A stretch of DNA of 64,000 bases from Euclidia mi (Eukaryota > Arthropoda > Insecta > Lepidoptera > Erebidae). Within the stretch, counting starts at the first letter, position 1. Every line of letters starts with the position of its first letter. This document shows positions 33,466 through 46,223 of the stretch, in pieces. The position numbers were made by a program, and so were the translations under genes. The notes beneath the pieces are model-generated. The model was not told the DNA's origin and did not search any database. It saw nothing but the letters and a program-made list of their open reading frames with translations. The stretch covers positions 58,469,183-58,533,182 of the forward strand of contig OX123182.2 of the NCBI GenBank assembly GCA_944739405.2, read 5' to 3'.

Positions 33466-34138
33466 TTCTTTATTGTACACCACAAGTCACATTACAGAGT
33501 TAAAAGAGAACAAGAAGAAGTTTACAAATACAATGCACAATGGGCGGCCTTATCGCTGAAAGCGATTTCTTCCAGGCAACCTTTGGATGGAAAGAAATAG
33601 ATAAGGGAAATAGAATTATAAAATGGTGTAGTAATAAAGTTCCTTGCTAAGTAAAGGTAAACATACATATATTACGTAAATACAGAAACATATAATATAC
33701 ATACATGCACAGGTACATACATACATACATACATGCATACATACATACATCCATACATACATATATACATACATACATACATCCATACATCCATACATAC
33801 AAACATACATACATAAATACATACGCACATAACACATTATAGATATTATAGTCACAATACGCTTTTGACACTGACTAGCTACTAGATAGGAAATGCTGTT
33901 TTAATGCCTTTTTAAATATGCCTATTGACTTTGCTTGCCTAATTTCAAGAGGCAACGCATTCCACAAGCGCACTGCCTGGACAGCAAAGGATTTACTATA
34001 ATAATTTGTTGAATGCGTTGGCATTTGCAGCCTCAGATTCTCTGACGATCTAAGAAACCTTGCATGTGTGTCATGGAGGAACTTAAAACGTTCTTTGAGA
34101 TACATGGGAGTGTTAGGATCGAATAAAACATTATACAA
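33440..34138 (-). pseudogene. LINE 3' end (RT protein C-terminus, UTR and tail)
   Basis: An 87-codon minus ORF (34138-33875) reads FLRSSENLRLQMP and FAVQAVRLWNALPLEIR, the typical C-terminal block of Jockey/CR1-type LINE proteins. Downstream come an untranslated region and a (TATC)n tail. It is 5'-truncated near 34140; no RT core is present. Confidence 0.7.
33660..33835. repeat. ACAT tetranucleotide microsatellite
   Basis: An imperfect (ACAT)n run of about 170 bases with GCAT and CCAT variants lies inside the 3' UTR of the LINE fragment. Confidence 0.9.
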
Positions 34139-34141
34139 TAA

Positions 34142-34740
34142 TGTAAGAATATGAGCTCAAGATGTTTTCCTTTACCGTTGAGCAAGCTTTAATTAACAAT
34201 ATAAATACGTACTTATCTACGAAGAGTTAATGGTTCCCGCTTTGTTCTTGTCTTGCAGCTTATTACCAATATGTATGCGGCGTCGTATTTGTACGACAGT
34301 GCGATATTGAAGGCAGTTGCTGTTACTATCAACATTAGTATATACATGGTAACACAATTCTAGGCAAACGAATTTGTATCAGTTAATATAGTACAAGACA
34401 ATAATGTAGATAAATTATGACATTAAACAAGGTCAACAAATCCTAAAAGCAATTCACACACAATGTTTTCAGCGAATGTCTTTTGGGCGTTAAGTTTATA
34501 AGACATCTATTTATTTATTGAAGACACTCTTGTTCAATTCGCATTAAAATCAATAAAGATGATATTAGGCATTGTTGCTTAGTAAAAAATATTTTAGTTT
34601 CAATTATTAAGATGACGTAAATGCGCCGAAATTGTCTAAGTATTTAATATTGCGTTAACCAATTACTTGACAAAAAGATTTCGAAACAGTCAATTTAAGG
34701 TTAATTATTGAACGGTATCTTTTTTTGTTGAAACTTGTTG
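34142..34740. other. no gene seen
   Basis: AT-rich spacer between two LINE 3' ends; nothing recognised. Confidence 0.5.
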
Positions 34741-34882
34741 TTTGTGGAAACTCTCCTTATGAGCCATTTCAACTCGACGCCAATCCGGCCAGAGTGTGAT
34801 TGACCGGGCTTGGGGCTGGCGGAGGAGGTGAATAGAGGCTATCCCCATACTTACTTACTTATCGTGTCGATGTCAACACATT

Positions 34883-36966
34883 TTATAAAATTTTGGACCA
34901 GTTTTCAGCAACGCTGATGGCATTTGGTGTCGCCTGATACAGGTTATCCAGTGTGCACGATTCTGGGTTCACCGGGCACGACAGCAGATGATCCATTGTC
35001 TGTGGTGATACGCCGCAGTCACATCTATTCGCACTTGTATCTATATACCCCCACTTTGACATATTGTCTTTACATCGGCCAACCTGGGTACGCAACCTGT
35101 TGAGTGCCTTCCAGGTTGGTCAAGGCAGTTTGGCTCCCGGTGGTAACTTTTCTGCTGGTGTGATAAAGGACGGCAGGGAGAATTTTCCACGCCACAGGCT
35201 AACTCTGGCTTCAAGAGCATCATTGGCACTTGCAGATACGGTGTGGAGGAAACTGTTACGGCTTTTTAGCCTTTTGCTAGCTGGAATTTGGCCGTATACT
35301 GGGTGTCTTCGGTCAGTTTCCTGTTTCCATTTTTCGATTGCAGTGGCTACTTCTCTGCGGACAGCTGGAGGGGCAATACCTGCCAGTGGATACAGCATCT
35401 TTACCGGAGTCGGCTTCAAACATCCTGTTATTTTCCGGCACGTTTCGTTGAGAGCTATATCCACTTTCTTGGCGTGGGCCGATCGGTGCCACACAGGGCA
35501 TGCATATTCGCCTGCAGAGAAACATAACGCTAGTCCTGTAGTGCGCAAAACAGAAGGCGTAGCTCCCCATCTTGAAGATGTTAGGCGTTGAAGTAAGTTA
35601 TTGCGAGTGGAGACCTTTTGTTTAATATTTTCGCAGTTGACTTTAAAGGTCAGCGTTCTGTCTAAGGTGATCCCCAGATACTTTGGGTGGCTACAGTGAG
35701 CAATGGGAATGCCTCGCCAAGAAATATTGAGAGCCCGATTCGCAGATCTATTGCGTAGATGGAATGCACATGACTGCGTTTTCGCTAGTTTGGGTTTTAG
35801 GCTGTTTTCGTCATAATACTCACCTAGGGTCAATAGTGCAGTTGAGAGAGTTGCCTCTATCTGCTCGAAAGTCTTGGCCCGAGACGCGAGCGCCAAGTCA
35901 TCTGCATAAACGAATTGTTTTGTGCCCGGAAACTGTGGTTGGTCGTTGGTATAGATATTAAAAAGAGTAGGAGCGAGCACACTGCCCTGCGGTAGCCCGT
36001 TTTTTTGGCGGCGCCACCTACTCTTATCCGACAACATATGCACTTGAAAAGTTCGATTACGCAGAAGCTCGCTAAGGACACGGACGAATTTAGTGTCTCC
36101 AGTTATGCTCTCCACCTTTCAAAGTAATCTCCGTATGTTGACGGTGTCATATGCTGCTGACAGATCCACAAAGACAATGCCTGTAACTTCTCTAGCCTCA
36201 AAACCGTTCTCTATATATTGCGTCAAGTTTAAAACTTGACTGGAACATGACTTTCCTGGTCTGAAGCCGGCCTGCTCGGGAATTAGTTTTGGATCTATGA
36301 ATCTACTTAAGCGATCAAGAAACATTCTCTCTAGGAGTTTGAAAGTATGACAAAGGAGAGAAATTGGGCGGAAGTTCTTTGCATTATCTGGGGTTTTGCC
36401 GGGTTTTAGAACGGCGATAATTTTAGACTTTCTCCATAGGGTAGGAATTTTCGTTGTCACTATGCAGGTATTAAACATATGGAGGAGCCAAGAAACTGCA
36501 ACTGGACCAAGGTGTTTTAGTTGTTCAGTGGAGATGTTGTCCACTCCAGGCGCATTTCCTAGTTTCATGTTTTTGATGGCTACTGTAATTTCTGAAATAT
36601 TAAATGGACTACTGATAGCAGAATTCGATTCAGAACATGGACTGCGCGGTTTGGGTACTCTTTTTGGACGTAGTGCTGGTTTTCCGTTCATTAACATCTG
36701 GTACGCGACTTGGTTCGCAGTAACTTGCCCCACCTGTAGTGCTTTTGGAGGGTCACTGGTTAATTTCTGTATAGTGGACCATGCTTTCTTGCTGCTATGG
36801 GTTAGGTCGATAGAGTTGATAGTATTTATCCATTTTTCTCGTCGCTTTTCAGAAATCTGAGTTAACAGTTCTTCACCGATTTGGAGCGTTTCTTCTGAGA
36901 AAGGATCTTTGTTATAGTGAGCCTCATATTGATTTAACGTTTTACGGGATTTCGGCGAAAGACCAG
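34883..36966 (-). pseudogene. LINE-A linker, reverse transcriptase and C-terminal finger
   Basis: It continues from the endonuclease: linker (EAHYNKDPFSEETLQ), RT with NFRPISLL, GFRPGKS, VFVDLSAAYDTV, an in-frame TGA near 36116, LPQGSVLAPTLFN, FVYADDLA and PKYLGITLD, a second in-frame TGA near 35118 (probably a former Trp codon), and a final RCDCG...HLLSCP zinc finger. All in one frame. RT copies the element RNA at the nicked target. Confidence 0.85.
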
Positions 36967-38279
36967 GGGGCTAATCGTGCTATTTTCAAAAGTTCAAACG
37001 TTGACAACGTAACGTATTTGGTGAACGTTTGGTTTTAGTTTGGCTGATGTCAAACATGGTATCGTGCTAATTGTATTGAGCTTTCAAACCGTAGACGAAA
37101 CCCTTACGTTGGGCTTACGTCAAACGTTTAGTGCTTGACACTGGTTTTTAAAAATAGTAAGTACTATTATTATACTAAAGAGGCTGTAGCGACATCGCGC
37201 CATGTACAAGCACTATTTTAAAAAGACAATTAATGTCATTATGTGAATGTCATTGAATGTCAATAAATATTATAATATAAAATCATGAAATAATTTTATT
37301 ACATTTATACGGTAAGTACCGAAATATTGTTTACTGTAATAAGTGATTTATGCAAAAAATAATTAATGATCACACTTGGTCATGTTAAAGTGGTTTTTAT
37401 TTCACTAGAGTAACGAAGGTGAATTCAAATGATGATGCACCACAACATTACCGCAATTGCAGCTTCTTCTGCTATTTGTCGAGCCAAATACGATTTTTAT
37501 ATGATCGTTACAATAAACAACACCTATTTTTCAGATTTGGGATAATATATAGAGCAGAGAAAGATGCTAAACAAACCCCGAATTGTCAGCGTTTGGCATA
37601 ATAGTCATCCTTTCTGTAAAAGAAGAGATAGACGAAAAGCTGGAGAATTTGAATTTGGCTGTCTTTCTAACTTTTCAGGTACGCATTTCAATTATCATTA
37701 CGTAAGATCCTACAGTATTTACTCTCTTTCTGAACTTGTCTCATAATATGCATAAATACCCAACAAAATAATGTAAGTATATTATACTCAAACACAAGAT
37801 ATAGCGCACGTATGAGAACAATATTAATCTTAAGTTAAATGTCAGCGGGTTTAGTTATTTTGATAGGACTTATATTTGAGTAAATAATTACTGAATAATT
37901 TATGTTTTAATTTTGTTCACAGTAGCCGAGGAGTAAGCAAAATAATAAGCCGCTCGTCAGCACAACCACATGGACATAATTGCAAGTTAACAAAAATGAG
38001 CAATTTGCTATGAGCCAAATCGAGACCATCATCACTTCTTGGACATTAAACAAGAATATACCAAGAATAACCAAACCAAAAACATAATTATTACTGTGAA
38101 GTTCACGTTGTAACAATGGCCTAACAGATGTTGTTTGTTTCAACTCTACTTAAAATTATATTTTGTATCAGATTTCATCATCTCAACACACTGAATAAAT
38201 AAAATCGAAATGTGAAATTGGAGCTTGCCTTTTAATATACATACCTACTCTATTCCTTTAACTATCTATAGAAGTGGTC

Positions 38280-38545
38280 CAGCGGTAGTCTGGGTAACAC
38301 TGGATCATCAGAAGTTGGACTCGATACCCGATTAGAAAGTACGCTTATGTTAGCTCACACACTTGTATCACATCCTGCTAAGTCAGTGGTTAGTCTCCCT
38401 TGTAGATCGGCTTAATTGTCTAGTGGTACCTAACCCAGTCATGGTTAGGTACTCGTACCACTAGACCAATAAGACGAAAGTCATGGGTTCGATTACCACC
38501 CAGGAGAACTCTTTGTGCGATGAGCAAATTACCATAACTATAATA
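38280..38545 (+). repeat. SINE heads inside the TIR element
   Basis: A tRNA-like block TGGTCCAGCGGTAGTC...GTTGGACTCGATACCCG (38275-38325) is followed by a second with B box GGGTTCGATTACC (38486-38498) and S1-type body (CTTTGTGCGATGAGC). Between them 38414-38470 forms an imperfect palindrome (arms TCTAGTGGTA and TACCACTAGA, then CCTAACC and GGTTAGG). Confidence 0.45.
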
Positions 38546-39179
38546 CTCGTATGTGTATAAAAGCAATATTTATATATATTGATCAATTGTCTGACTGCCA
38601 TGCCACTAGGTTGTGCCTAGTTTGGGACCACATCGTCAGGTGTCACAGAGAATTAATTTATTCTTATGTTTCTCTTCTTCACGGATATTTTCTTACAATT
38701 CACTTAGAAATTCACCCGGTCTAAATGGTCACTAAGGACGAAAGGCGGCACCTACCCTAACCACTCTCATACTAGTATGGGCAGGTGGTACTTGATGGGT
38801 GAACTTATTAGATAGATATTCTCTTAACAGACTCCAAGGCTTATTACTTTCACTATATATGCAAAGTGGGCAACAGTGATGTTTTGTCATGGCGGGTCTC
38901 GTGGCAACAAAGACCCGGGGCAGGTTTTTCCGTGATTATGCCTTTGAAATTTCACCAAGCGAATAGCTCCTGTGGCCTTCCCTTCGCTGATCGGCCAAAG
39001 CAAGCCAAATTTAAGAGCCCTGAACCAACTAGTCAAAATAGGCTGGCCAGAGACTAGGCTCTGACCGACTCATTGAACTATTAGGCACCCACAGATTACA
39101 TGAAATTTACAATTCTGTGTCGGCACCGCATTGCGCTTCCCACGCACGCACATTCAACTCGCTGCCACCCAGCCCTAAT

Positions 39180-39265
39180 CTAAGACTTAGGTCTGTTACC
39201 CGAGGTAGTGGGTTGAATTCCTATTATGACAAATCTTTGTATGATGAGCACTACGCTTTTGTCTG
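39180..39265 (+). repeat. SINE family S1 fragment
   Basis: B box-like GGGTTGAATTCC (39211-39222) followed by the S1 body start (CAAATCTTTGTATGATGAGC). Confidence 0.4.
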
Positions 39266-40067
39266 TGTCTTGGTTAAATTAAATAATTACAATACCTATC
39301 TAGGTACCTACTTAGGGAAAATAATTATAAATGAACGTTTATCAGTCGTCTACTTGCTGTATACTTACAGGCGTCTGAGAGCGCAGTGACCGAGTAGGCA
39401 GTCTTTTGGCTTAAGCCATCCAAAGAACCTACAACTGTGACAGTATTATGTGTATGGTATACGTATATCCCCATAATATTGTTTCAGCCTTTCAAAAGCG
39501 AATGTCTAGGAAGACATCGCGTCGAGATGTAGCCTTTTTAATGAGAAGCCTTCCTAGGCATTGTTATAAATATAGGGCCAAGCAAACTTGACGCCAATCT
39601 TGCAATAATGAATTCTACCGCAACAATAAGCTATACCAAAGAGATATCTATAAAAATTGCCTTATATGAAAGAATGTTGTTCACTCATTTAAGTTGCAAT
39701 CAAACGTACTATAAGCATATGCCACTAAATTGACAAATAATACAAAATTATCTTAATAATTTTTTCACATTTAAAATATTATATATTTGCAAAGTTCGTC
39801 GATAGGAACTTTTGGTTTGACAACGTATGAGACGTCCGCGAACGTAACGGTTTTGGTTTAAAACGTTGTCAAATAATAGCGTGATACCATGCAACAACGA
39901 GAGTTCGCTCGCACGCTGTCACCTAGCTGTCACTGAACGTATCTGCCCTACAAAAACCAAATCGTTTACGTTCAAATAATTAGCACGATACGAAATGTGC
40001 ATAACGTGACGTTTTCGGTTGAAGTTTGGTTTTGGTAAATACGTTGACGTTTAGCACGATCGCCCCC

Positions 40068-41013
40068 CTGGTATGTATGAAGTGCGGCAACCTCTGGGAA
40101 TGTACCGTCGAGAGGCGGATGCAACGGTTTTTGCAAACTGGCCGTAATTCTGGGCCTCTGGTTTAATGTTTAATAAATTGTTGTCTATACATTTTGCATA
40201 ATTTACCCAGTCCGCCTTGGTGTAGTTAAAACGTCGCTTGAAGGGCACTTCGTTTGGTCTTATTATTGCTTGAACAGTACACATAATGGGCCTATGTTGA
40301 CTCCTAGGTACAGGCTGGCACACCGATTTACTACATTGTGCGCTGATAATTGAGCTTGCAAAAATTAAATCAGGATTATAACCCCTCCTCCACCGACCAC
40401 TATTGAACGACGCATGTATTTTGGCGTTGTGGATTAAAGTTAGGTCTGATGCATCTGCCCATTCTTCGACTGCTAGTCCATCTTGGTTGGTTTCATGATA
40501 GCCCCAGATGATGTTGTGGCTATTGAAATCGCCAACAATGATTTTGATGGGATGCTTATTAAAGTTGGGAAGGTTATTAAAAATAAACGGTTCGTTGGGA
40601 GGTTTATAGAGAGCCGAAATCGTGCAATTATTAAGCTCTATTGTAATGAGTTCTATGGAGTTATGGGTCGAAAAGCAAACGGAGATTATGGGGATATTTG
40701 GTTTTGTGAAAACAGCACTGCCATATTGTGGGTGGAGAATCTGTGCAATAAGAGTCGTGCCTTCGATAAAGGGACTTGGTTGTTGTAGGTCCCTATGGGT
40801 TTCTTGTACACACAGAACGTCGCAACTGGTTTTCCGACATAGTTCCAATAAAATCTCAGATTTATCGCTAGAGAAACCCTCGATGTTCACCGATATTATG
40901 CGTAGAGTTGGCTCTAAAAAGAGCCGTTTATTTGTTTGTGGCACCTGAGGTGAAGTAGATGGGTGCCGGTGTGTGTGATTGTGTTGATCCATCGTGGTGA
41001 GAGCATTAGTCAC
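40068..41013 (-). pseudogene. LINE-A endonuclease domain
   Basis: It starts at an ATG (41013) and reads an apurinic-type endonuclease: ISVNIEGF, then DVLCVQETH (metal-binding Glu), IIVGDFNSHNIIWG (Asp, Asn), NPDLIFAS and SQHRPIMC (catalytic Asp position changed to Gln-His context). It would nick target DNA for target-primed reverse transcription. The ORF runs open into the inserted element and ends there. Confidence 0.85.
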
Positions 41014-41740
41014 CTAGACTCTGCGTTACCGAGTGCTAGGTGTCCAGGGTGCGCCGGACGTTGGGATTCTTGATCGCTTTTCTACGTCGCTCGGGGAGGC
41101 TCCTCCCATGCACCCCGAGGCTATCCCCTAAAGGCGGGGCATACCCACTATAACCACCGCGGTGTCCCTACGGGTCCCGTGTAGTGGCGGGGTCACGCGA
41201 TTCGCGGATAGTATACTTTTCCGTGACCCCGCCCAGGATTGGCGCGCGGATTGGCTCGCCCTTGGTGTTGGCGGGCCTCGTCTCGTAATGACTTGGGAGG
41301 TGGCGCGGACACTACGCCACCACCTCCTTGCATTTTGGCAGATGGGCCATGGTAAAACGGCCGCAGAGGGAGAACGGCAAACTGACAACACCGCAACTCA
41401 AGAGGAGTTGCGGTGTTGTCAGTTTGTCGTTCTCCCTCTGCGGCCCCACCGCAACACAACAAACGGTGCGCCGCCATTTGGTCGCGGGAGATGGGCCGCG
41501 TGGCAACGCAACACCGACACGCCTTTCCTCCCACGACCGCGCCCGACTGCGAGGGACAGATAGAACTGTTTCCCGCACCCGCAACTTTAGACGTATCCTA
41601 CGCAGGCCTCACCCAAGCCCGCGTGAAGCGGCCACTCTCGGGATCCCGCTTAGCTTCATCGTGGGTGTCTAAGCCACGGTTACTGAGCTGAGCCCCCCAA
41701 CATGACAAGGTGGAGATCCCACGGGGTGGATTGAACGGTA
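41014..41740 (-). other. GC-rich leader of LINE-A
   Basis: High-GC, stop-poor in several frames on both strands, hence many overlapping ORFs without motifs. The outer part (41740-41405) matches 63255-62930 along about 300 bases. A 12-base stem GGCGGGGTCACG (41186-41197) pairs with CGTGACCCCGCC (41221-41232). It reads as 5' UTR or ORF1 remnant. Confidence 0.5.
41359..41445. repeat. 41-bp palindrome in the LINE-A leader
   Basis: 41359-41399 pairs with 41405-41445 with one mismatch; the loop is AAGAG. The related repeat at 62930-62970 lacks this inverted copy, so the palindrome is secondary. Confidence 0.9.
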
Positions 41741-44700
41741 TCTATCACCAAAGTGAATTCGTTTAAAAGTTTTTTCACATGAGGGCTTGTCTTCAGCGCG
41801 GTAACGCAATTACATGACATTTTTTTATCAGAAGAAGTACGTTCATGCAAACTGCGATAATATTGCGCGGTGGACACCGCAATTGTTTGCGATTCCGCCG
41901 CAATCTTATGCGCATGGCCTTCAAGACGCGATCAAATCTTTTCAAGGCTCAAGATTGGAACAATCTTTGAACCGCGTTAGTATGCGCATTTATGACGAAT
42001 GAAAGCACTAAAGCCTTTGCACACTTCTAATTCAAGGTGGTATATACATGCTGACGCGCTTTACCGCTCTTTCATGTGAATGATTATGGCTATGAGGTGT
42101 GGCTTGAGGCACCCTTTCAAGACGTGCGTTAAATTATTGTCATCTGAAGATATCCAAAACATTTGCGTTGTTTTCATCGATTTGTAAGCTGAGTTAGTTA
42201 CAAAGCCGCAACTCTGAACATAGACATCGGTTGTACTACAATAATGAACGTCACTCGTGTACTGCCATGTATTTGCATTACCTAATTAATGGTTGTCTTA
42301 ATTTGATTGGAGTTGTGTGAATTTCTTTTATGTACATATATCATCATCAGCCTTTAACAGTCTACTGCTGGACTAGGCCTCTCCTTTTAAAGGAGAAATT
42401 GGCCTACTATACCACGCTGGCCAAACGGGTTGGTATAGGGTTTGTATCAAGTTTTCCTTCTCTTACAGTGCTGTTCTCTGCATAATTTACTCCTTCTGTC
42501 GACTATTACGACACCCATGGGATGATATGGGGTGGTGACATTCCGTATTCTTAATCCGTCACCAAACGGACGGAATTATATCATATTCTATATACGAAAT
42601 GTTTTGACACACTCATTACTAAGGTTTGGTGTTTTGTTGGGTATTATCTTGTAAATACCTAATTAAGAACATATTGCTGTATTTTTTATTCCTTGAGCGA
42701 GTATGGCTAGCCGGATTTACAAATCGAAATAGGTGAATACATAATGTGTTATTTCATTTTCCTTACCAAATAGTTTCTTCATCATGTCAGCGTAAAGAAG
42801 TCCACTGTTTGATATAGGCCTGTCCTAAGGCTCTCCATACAGACTGCTCTTGAGCCACCTGGATCCAACAGCTACACCACTACCCGCGATCCTAACATGG
42901 TAGGATCAAGGTGTGCACCAGTGCCGCCACTCTATAATCTTGCTGCTACACCGGCCATCATTACTTATGTTGTGTGCCCTGCCCATCGCCACTACTTATG
43001 ACTATGACTTTGGTTCGTAGCTGATTTGATCTCGCAGTAACACTCCGAAAATAGAGCTCATCATCATCCTCTGACTGACTTTAAGGCTTCTGAATAGACC
43101 CATAGTGAGCGACAACATATTATCCGATCTGTGGGTATGTCAATTGCTGAATTATGCTGTTAGAAGATTTTTGTCTTGAGACGCTTACAATTTTACAAAA
43201 ATAGGTTTTTATCGGAAATATAACGAAATGTATTAATAAAACATACGTACAACTTATCAAATGTAGGATGTTATTTAACATAATATGGAAATACAATGCA
43301 ACTTAGGAATAGAAATCAAAAACACGACTTTAATTTAGTTCGTGGTAAACAATTTAAATCCTATAGTAGGATCCTATGTAGGTATAAATATAATACTCTA
43401 ACTGAGTTTACATTAGATTTCAGTTTTTTATTGCTCTTGCTTTCCAATACATTGGTGACTCTGTTCTATGCGACTCCTTCGGATCCCTTCGACAGTGTAA
43501 TAGTTATAGTTTATGTGATAAAGAGAAATAGACATAATTTTGCTTCATTTTTTTTCTTAAAAGTATACCTAATAAGTACTTGCGGCGAATAAAACATCAC
43601 TTCATTTGCTGAGCCACAATCACGGGGGCGCTACACTGTTCCACGATCCTTTAGACACAGTCCCAATATGTGGGATTTGCCTGCTTACCTTAGAAAAAAG
43701 ATGGAAATATATTTATTATTTCGCTGACGTCAAGGATATCAGATTACAAGTACGCTTTTCCATAGCCCGTTATGAATGGGCTTACCTGCGGCCGTAAAGT
43801 ACTGCATGGCCGCTTTTAATTCTATTAAGCTCTGGATTCATTAACGTGCATAAGGTTAATAAAGCTTATTTTAATTGCGTAGGTACAGCGATGTTTTAGT
43901 AGTTGGGATTGATCTTGTGGGTAGACGCACCGTTCGTAAATAATAATTTATGGCCAGTGCAGCATATTATTATCACAATTAACAATACTTTGACGTCGAT
44001 ATATTTTAAATTTAGGGCATACATCACCTCTTTGATATTATTTTTATTGGTGCTTCTTATATTTTTGTAACAGTCAATATGTTAGTTGGTATTAAACATC
44101 ATATTTGAATGCTACAGATTATTGAAACCATCATAACTTTTTACTTGGAAAACCTCAGTAACACTCTTGCCCAACCCAGGAGTCGAACTCGGGACCACCA
44201 GATGCAAATTATTATAAGGCCTTCAAAAATTACAAAATAACTTATTAACCTTAAGTGCCCAAAACGTAACTAGATTGTTTTAAATATACACACAATACAG
44301 TGTAGTATGAACAAATATTCAAAAGAAAAAACTTCCACACTCGAAACATAATTTTTAGATCACGCTGGTTTTCGTTCTTGTGAAACACCCGCAGGCGTGT
44401 AAACGAGACAACTTCACATTAAGCGCCTTTTAATATCCTCGCAGCTGTTAGTATTCGACATAAAAAGGGAAGTTTATTACTGTTTTGAACGTATTCTATG
44501 TTCTCTGCCTATGTTAGTCTAATCTTTTTATACACAAGTTTTGCTAGAGTGGATGGATTTTTTTGTTACTAATATCTGTCGGTCTGTAAAATAGTCTTAA
44601 ATAGGAAATTTAGAACCGTATCAAAGAATCATCAACAATATCAAAGAATAGACATGAATGTCATTTTCCGCAGTAAGTTTTTAAAGGCAATACACGACCT

Positions 44701-45430
44701 AGAGTTTTTTACTAGATTTTGACGAGGCAGCCCTTAGCATAGATTATGATGAAACTTTAATACCCACCTTTTTCTTTATATCGATGGAAATATCAACCGA
44801 GCTGAAGTCGGTACTTGTTACCTACATCGCACAAGTACGTATTTACTTTTATTTTCAGAGAGTAAAATCTTCATTTCATACATTAATACGAAGAAATTAG
44901 TGCTATTAATTGTTTTAGAGCATCAAAATAATGTAGTCTATTGATAACATGCAAATTTTAGATTATAGTAAGTCTCTAACAGGACATGTTTTAACACCAT
45001 TGTAACAATGATCAATTTGTACTAGTATATATATTATTAATGTTGCTACCAACCTGTATTGCTTAAATGGAATTAAAATAATGTTGTACCAATTACTACG
45101 AACATTTTTCACTTCTGCACCATACCTGGGAAATTACTGGTTCAGGAGATATTGAGGCTCAAAGTTAGTATGGAATTTTTCTAATTTGGTACAAAATCGA
45201 TGCATTTACCCCGCCAATACGTTCTTTAGATGCCCTATGACCCCATGGATAAGTAGGTATTTCGAGCATTGCACGTGCCCGCTTTTAATTGCGGTTTAAA
45301 AATGTGAAAACTCAAAGAAGAAAACCGTTTCCCAGGTGTTATTTTTGGTTAGTATGACTTGGCATGATGTTCACAACGAGTAGACTTCGGCTTGGTGATG
45401 GGTCTTGTGACATCCTGTATATATACTATT
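41741..45430. other. 3.7 kb without a gene; short repeats only
   Basis: 42341-42545 and, more diverged, 42780-42960 carry the CATCATCAGCC / CAGTCTACTGCTGGAC...GGCCTCTCC repeat that I know from Lepidoptera. 44160-44205 has a minus-strand tRNA-like box (GGAGTCGAACTC on the plus strand). 45340-45425 is an inverted match to 57090-57175 (TCACAAGACCCATCACCAAG read on the minus strand). Nothing coding is recognised. Confidence 0.5.
42341..42960 (+). repeat. two diverged copies of a lepidopteran-type repeat
   Basis: Copy 1 contains CAGTCTACTGCTGGACTAGG and CCTCTCCTTTTAAAGGAG; copy 2 AAGTCCACTGTTTGATATAGG and CCTGTCC. Both are followed by about 150 bases of related layout. Confidence 0.5.
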
Positions 45431-45439
45431 TATACATAC

Positions 45440-46223
45440 TATTATATAATATGAGCACTAAAGAAAGAATACATAAAGCCTCTACACAGTAACTACGTAA
45501 TAATAAATAATGTAGATAGAAATGAAGATACGAATCCTGTGACACATCCGCTGGTCTTGCCAACAGGAGCTCCTTTACTTTCGCCTTAAATTAGTACTTG
45601 GTGTTGCACATCCTGATTTCTAGAGGTAGGGCATTCCAGAGGAGAATAGACTGTACGAGAAAAGAAGAATGAATAAGAGATGTGTTATGAGAAGGGATAG
45701 TAAGAAGAAGATTATTAGACGATCGCAAGTTTCGGTCGTGGTTAGAATACAGATACTGATTGGCAAGTTAAATAATTTGGGGAAGAAGGAGACGTAAGAA
45801 TAGCATAGAGGGTAGTGAGAGCACGCAAACTGTGTGAGGAAGCCACTTCAATTGGGAACGATAAGTAGACACATGGTCATACTTGTGAAGATTGAAAACG
45901 AATCGAATGCAGTTATTGAGAAGACGGTCGAGTTTGTTGAGAAGGTCTGCATTCAGGTCATAGTAACATACATCACCATAGTCGATTAAGGGAAAAATCA
46001 GGGTCTGCACAAGCATTGTCTTGGTCTTAGATGGGAGTATGTTCTTGAGGCGGTAAAAAGTCCGTAGGGTGCCGATGACCTTTTGATTCACCTGGATCAC
46101 TTGAGTTCGCCAATTAAGTGTGGAATCCATATCCAGCCCAAGATTTTTAACCACAGGATACCAATCTATGTCCGTACCGTTGTATATAATACCGTTACTG
46201 CATTCGTTCACGTTACCGATCAT
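45440..46223 (-). pseudogene. LINE-D RT C-terminal part, sense half
   Basis: The minus strand reads VKNLGLDMDSTLNW, then YDHVSTYRSQLKWLP and, after a frame change near 45770, LLWNALPLEIR. This is the downstream half of a Jockey/CR1-type RT protein. The upstream half (46205-46604) is attached in inverted orientation. Confidence 0.7.

Larger units (their letters stand above)
36967..40067. mobile_element. Harbinger-like TIR element, non-autonomous, inside LINE-A
   Basis: The ends are inverted: GGGGCTAATCGTGCTA at the left, and the right end read inverted gives GGGGGCGATCGTGCTAA. ATCGTGCTAA-type words recur subterminally. The interrupted LINE sequence, read on the minus strand, is ACCWGGTCTTT, which is the preferred target I recall for zebrafish Harbinger3 with a CWG duplication. 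Here the flanks are CAG (36964-36966) and CTG (40068-40070). About 3.1 kb with no transposase that I can recognise; it contains SINE heads at 38280-38545 and 39180-39265. The exact end within the G and C runs is ambiguous by one base. Confidence 0.6.
34750..41740 (-). mobile_element. EN/RT non-LTR retrotransposon (LINE-A), split by a TIR element
   Basis: Minus strand: GC-rich leader (41740-41014), endonuclease (41013-40068), a 3.1-kb inserted element (36967-40067), then linker, RT and C-terminal zinc finger (36966-34883) and a 3' tail with AAGTAAGTAAGTA (plus-strand 34848-34861). The coding sequence reads smoothly across the insertion (SYIP before, GLSPKSRKTLN after). Only two in-frame TGA codons damage the RT part. 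The family belongs to the Jockey/I/CR1 group; the clade is not resolved. Confidence 0.85.

Noticed and set aside
33660..33835. CRISPR-like spaced repeats
   Set aside because: Simple tetranucleotide repeat in a eukaryotic genome; no spacer structure.
33616..33871. Met/Cys/Tyr-rich ORFs on the minus strand
   Set aside because: They are translations of the ACAT microsatellite.
41128..41691. Six overlapping ORFs of 87-133 codons on both strands
   Set aside because: They come from the GC-rich LINE leader and its 41-bp palindrome; none matches a LINE ORF1 motif and the opposite frames are equally open.
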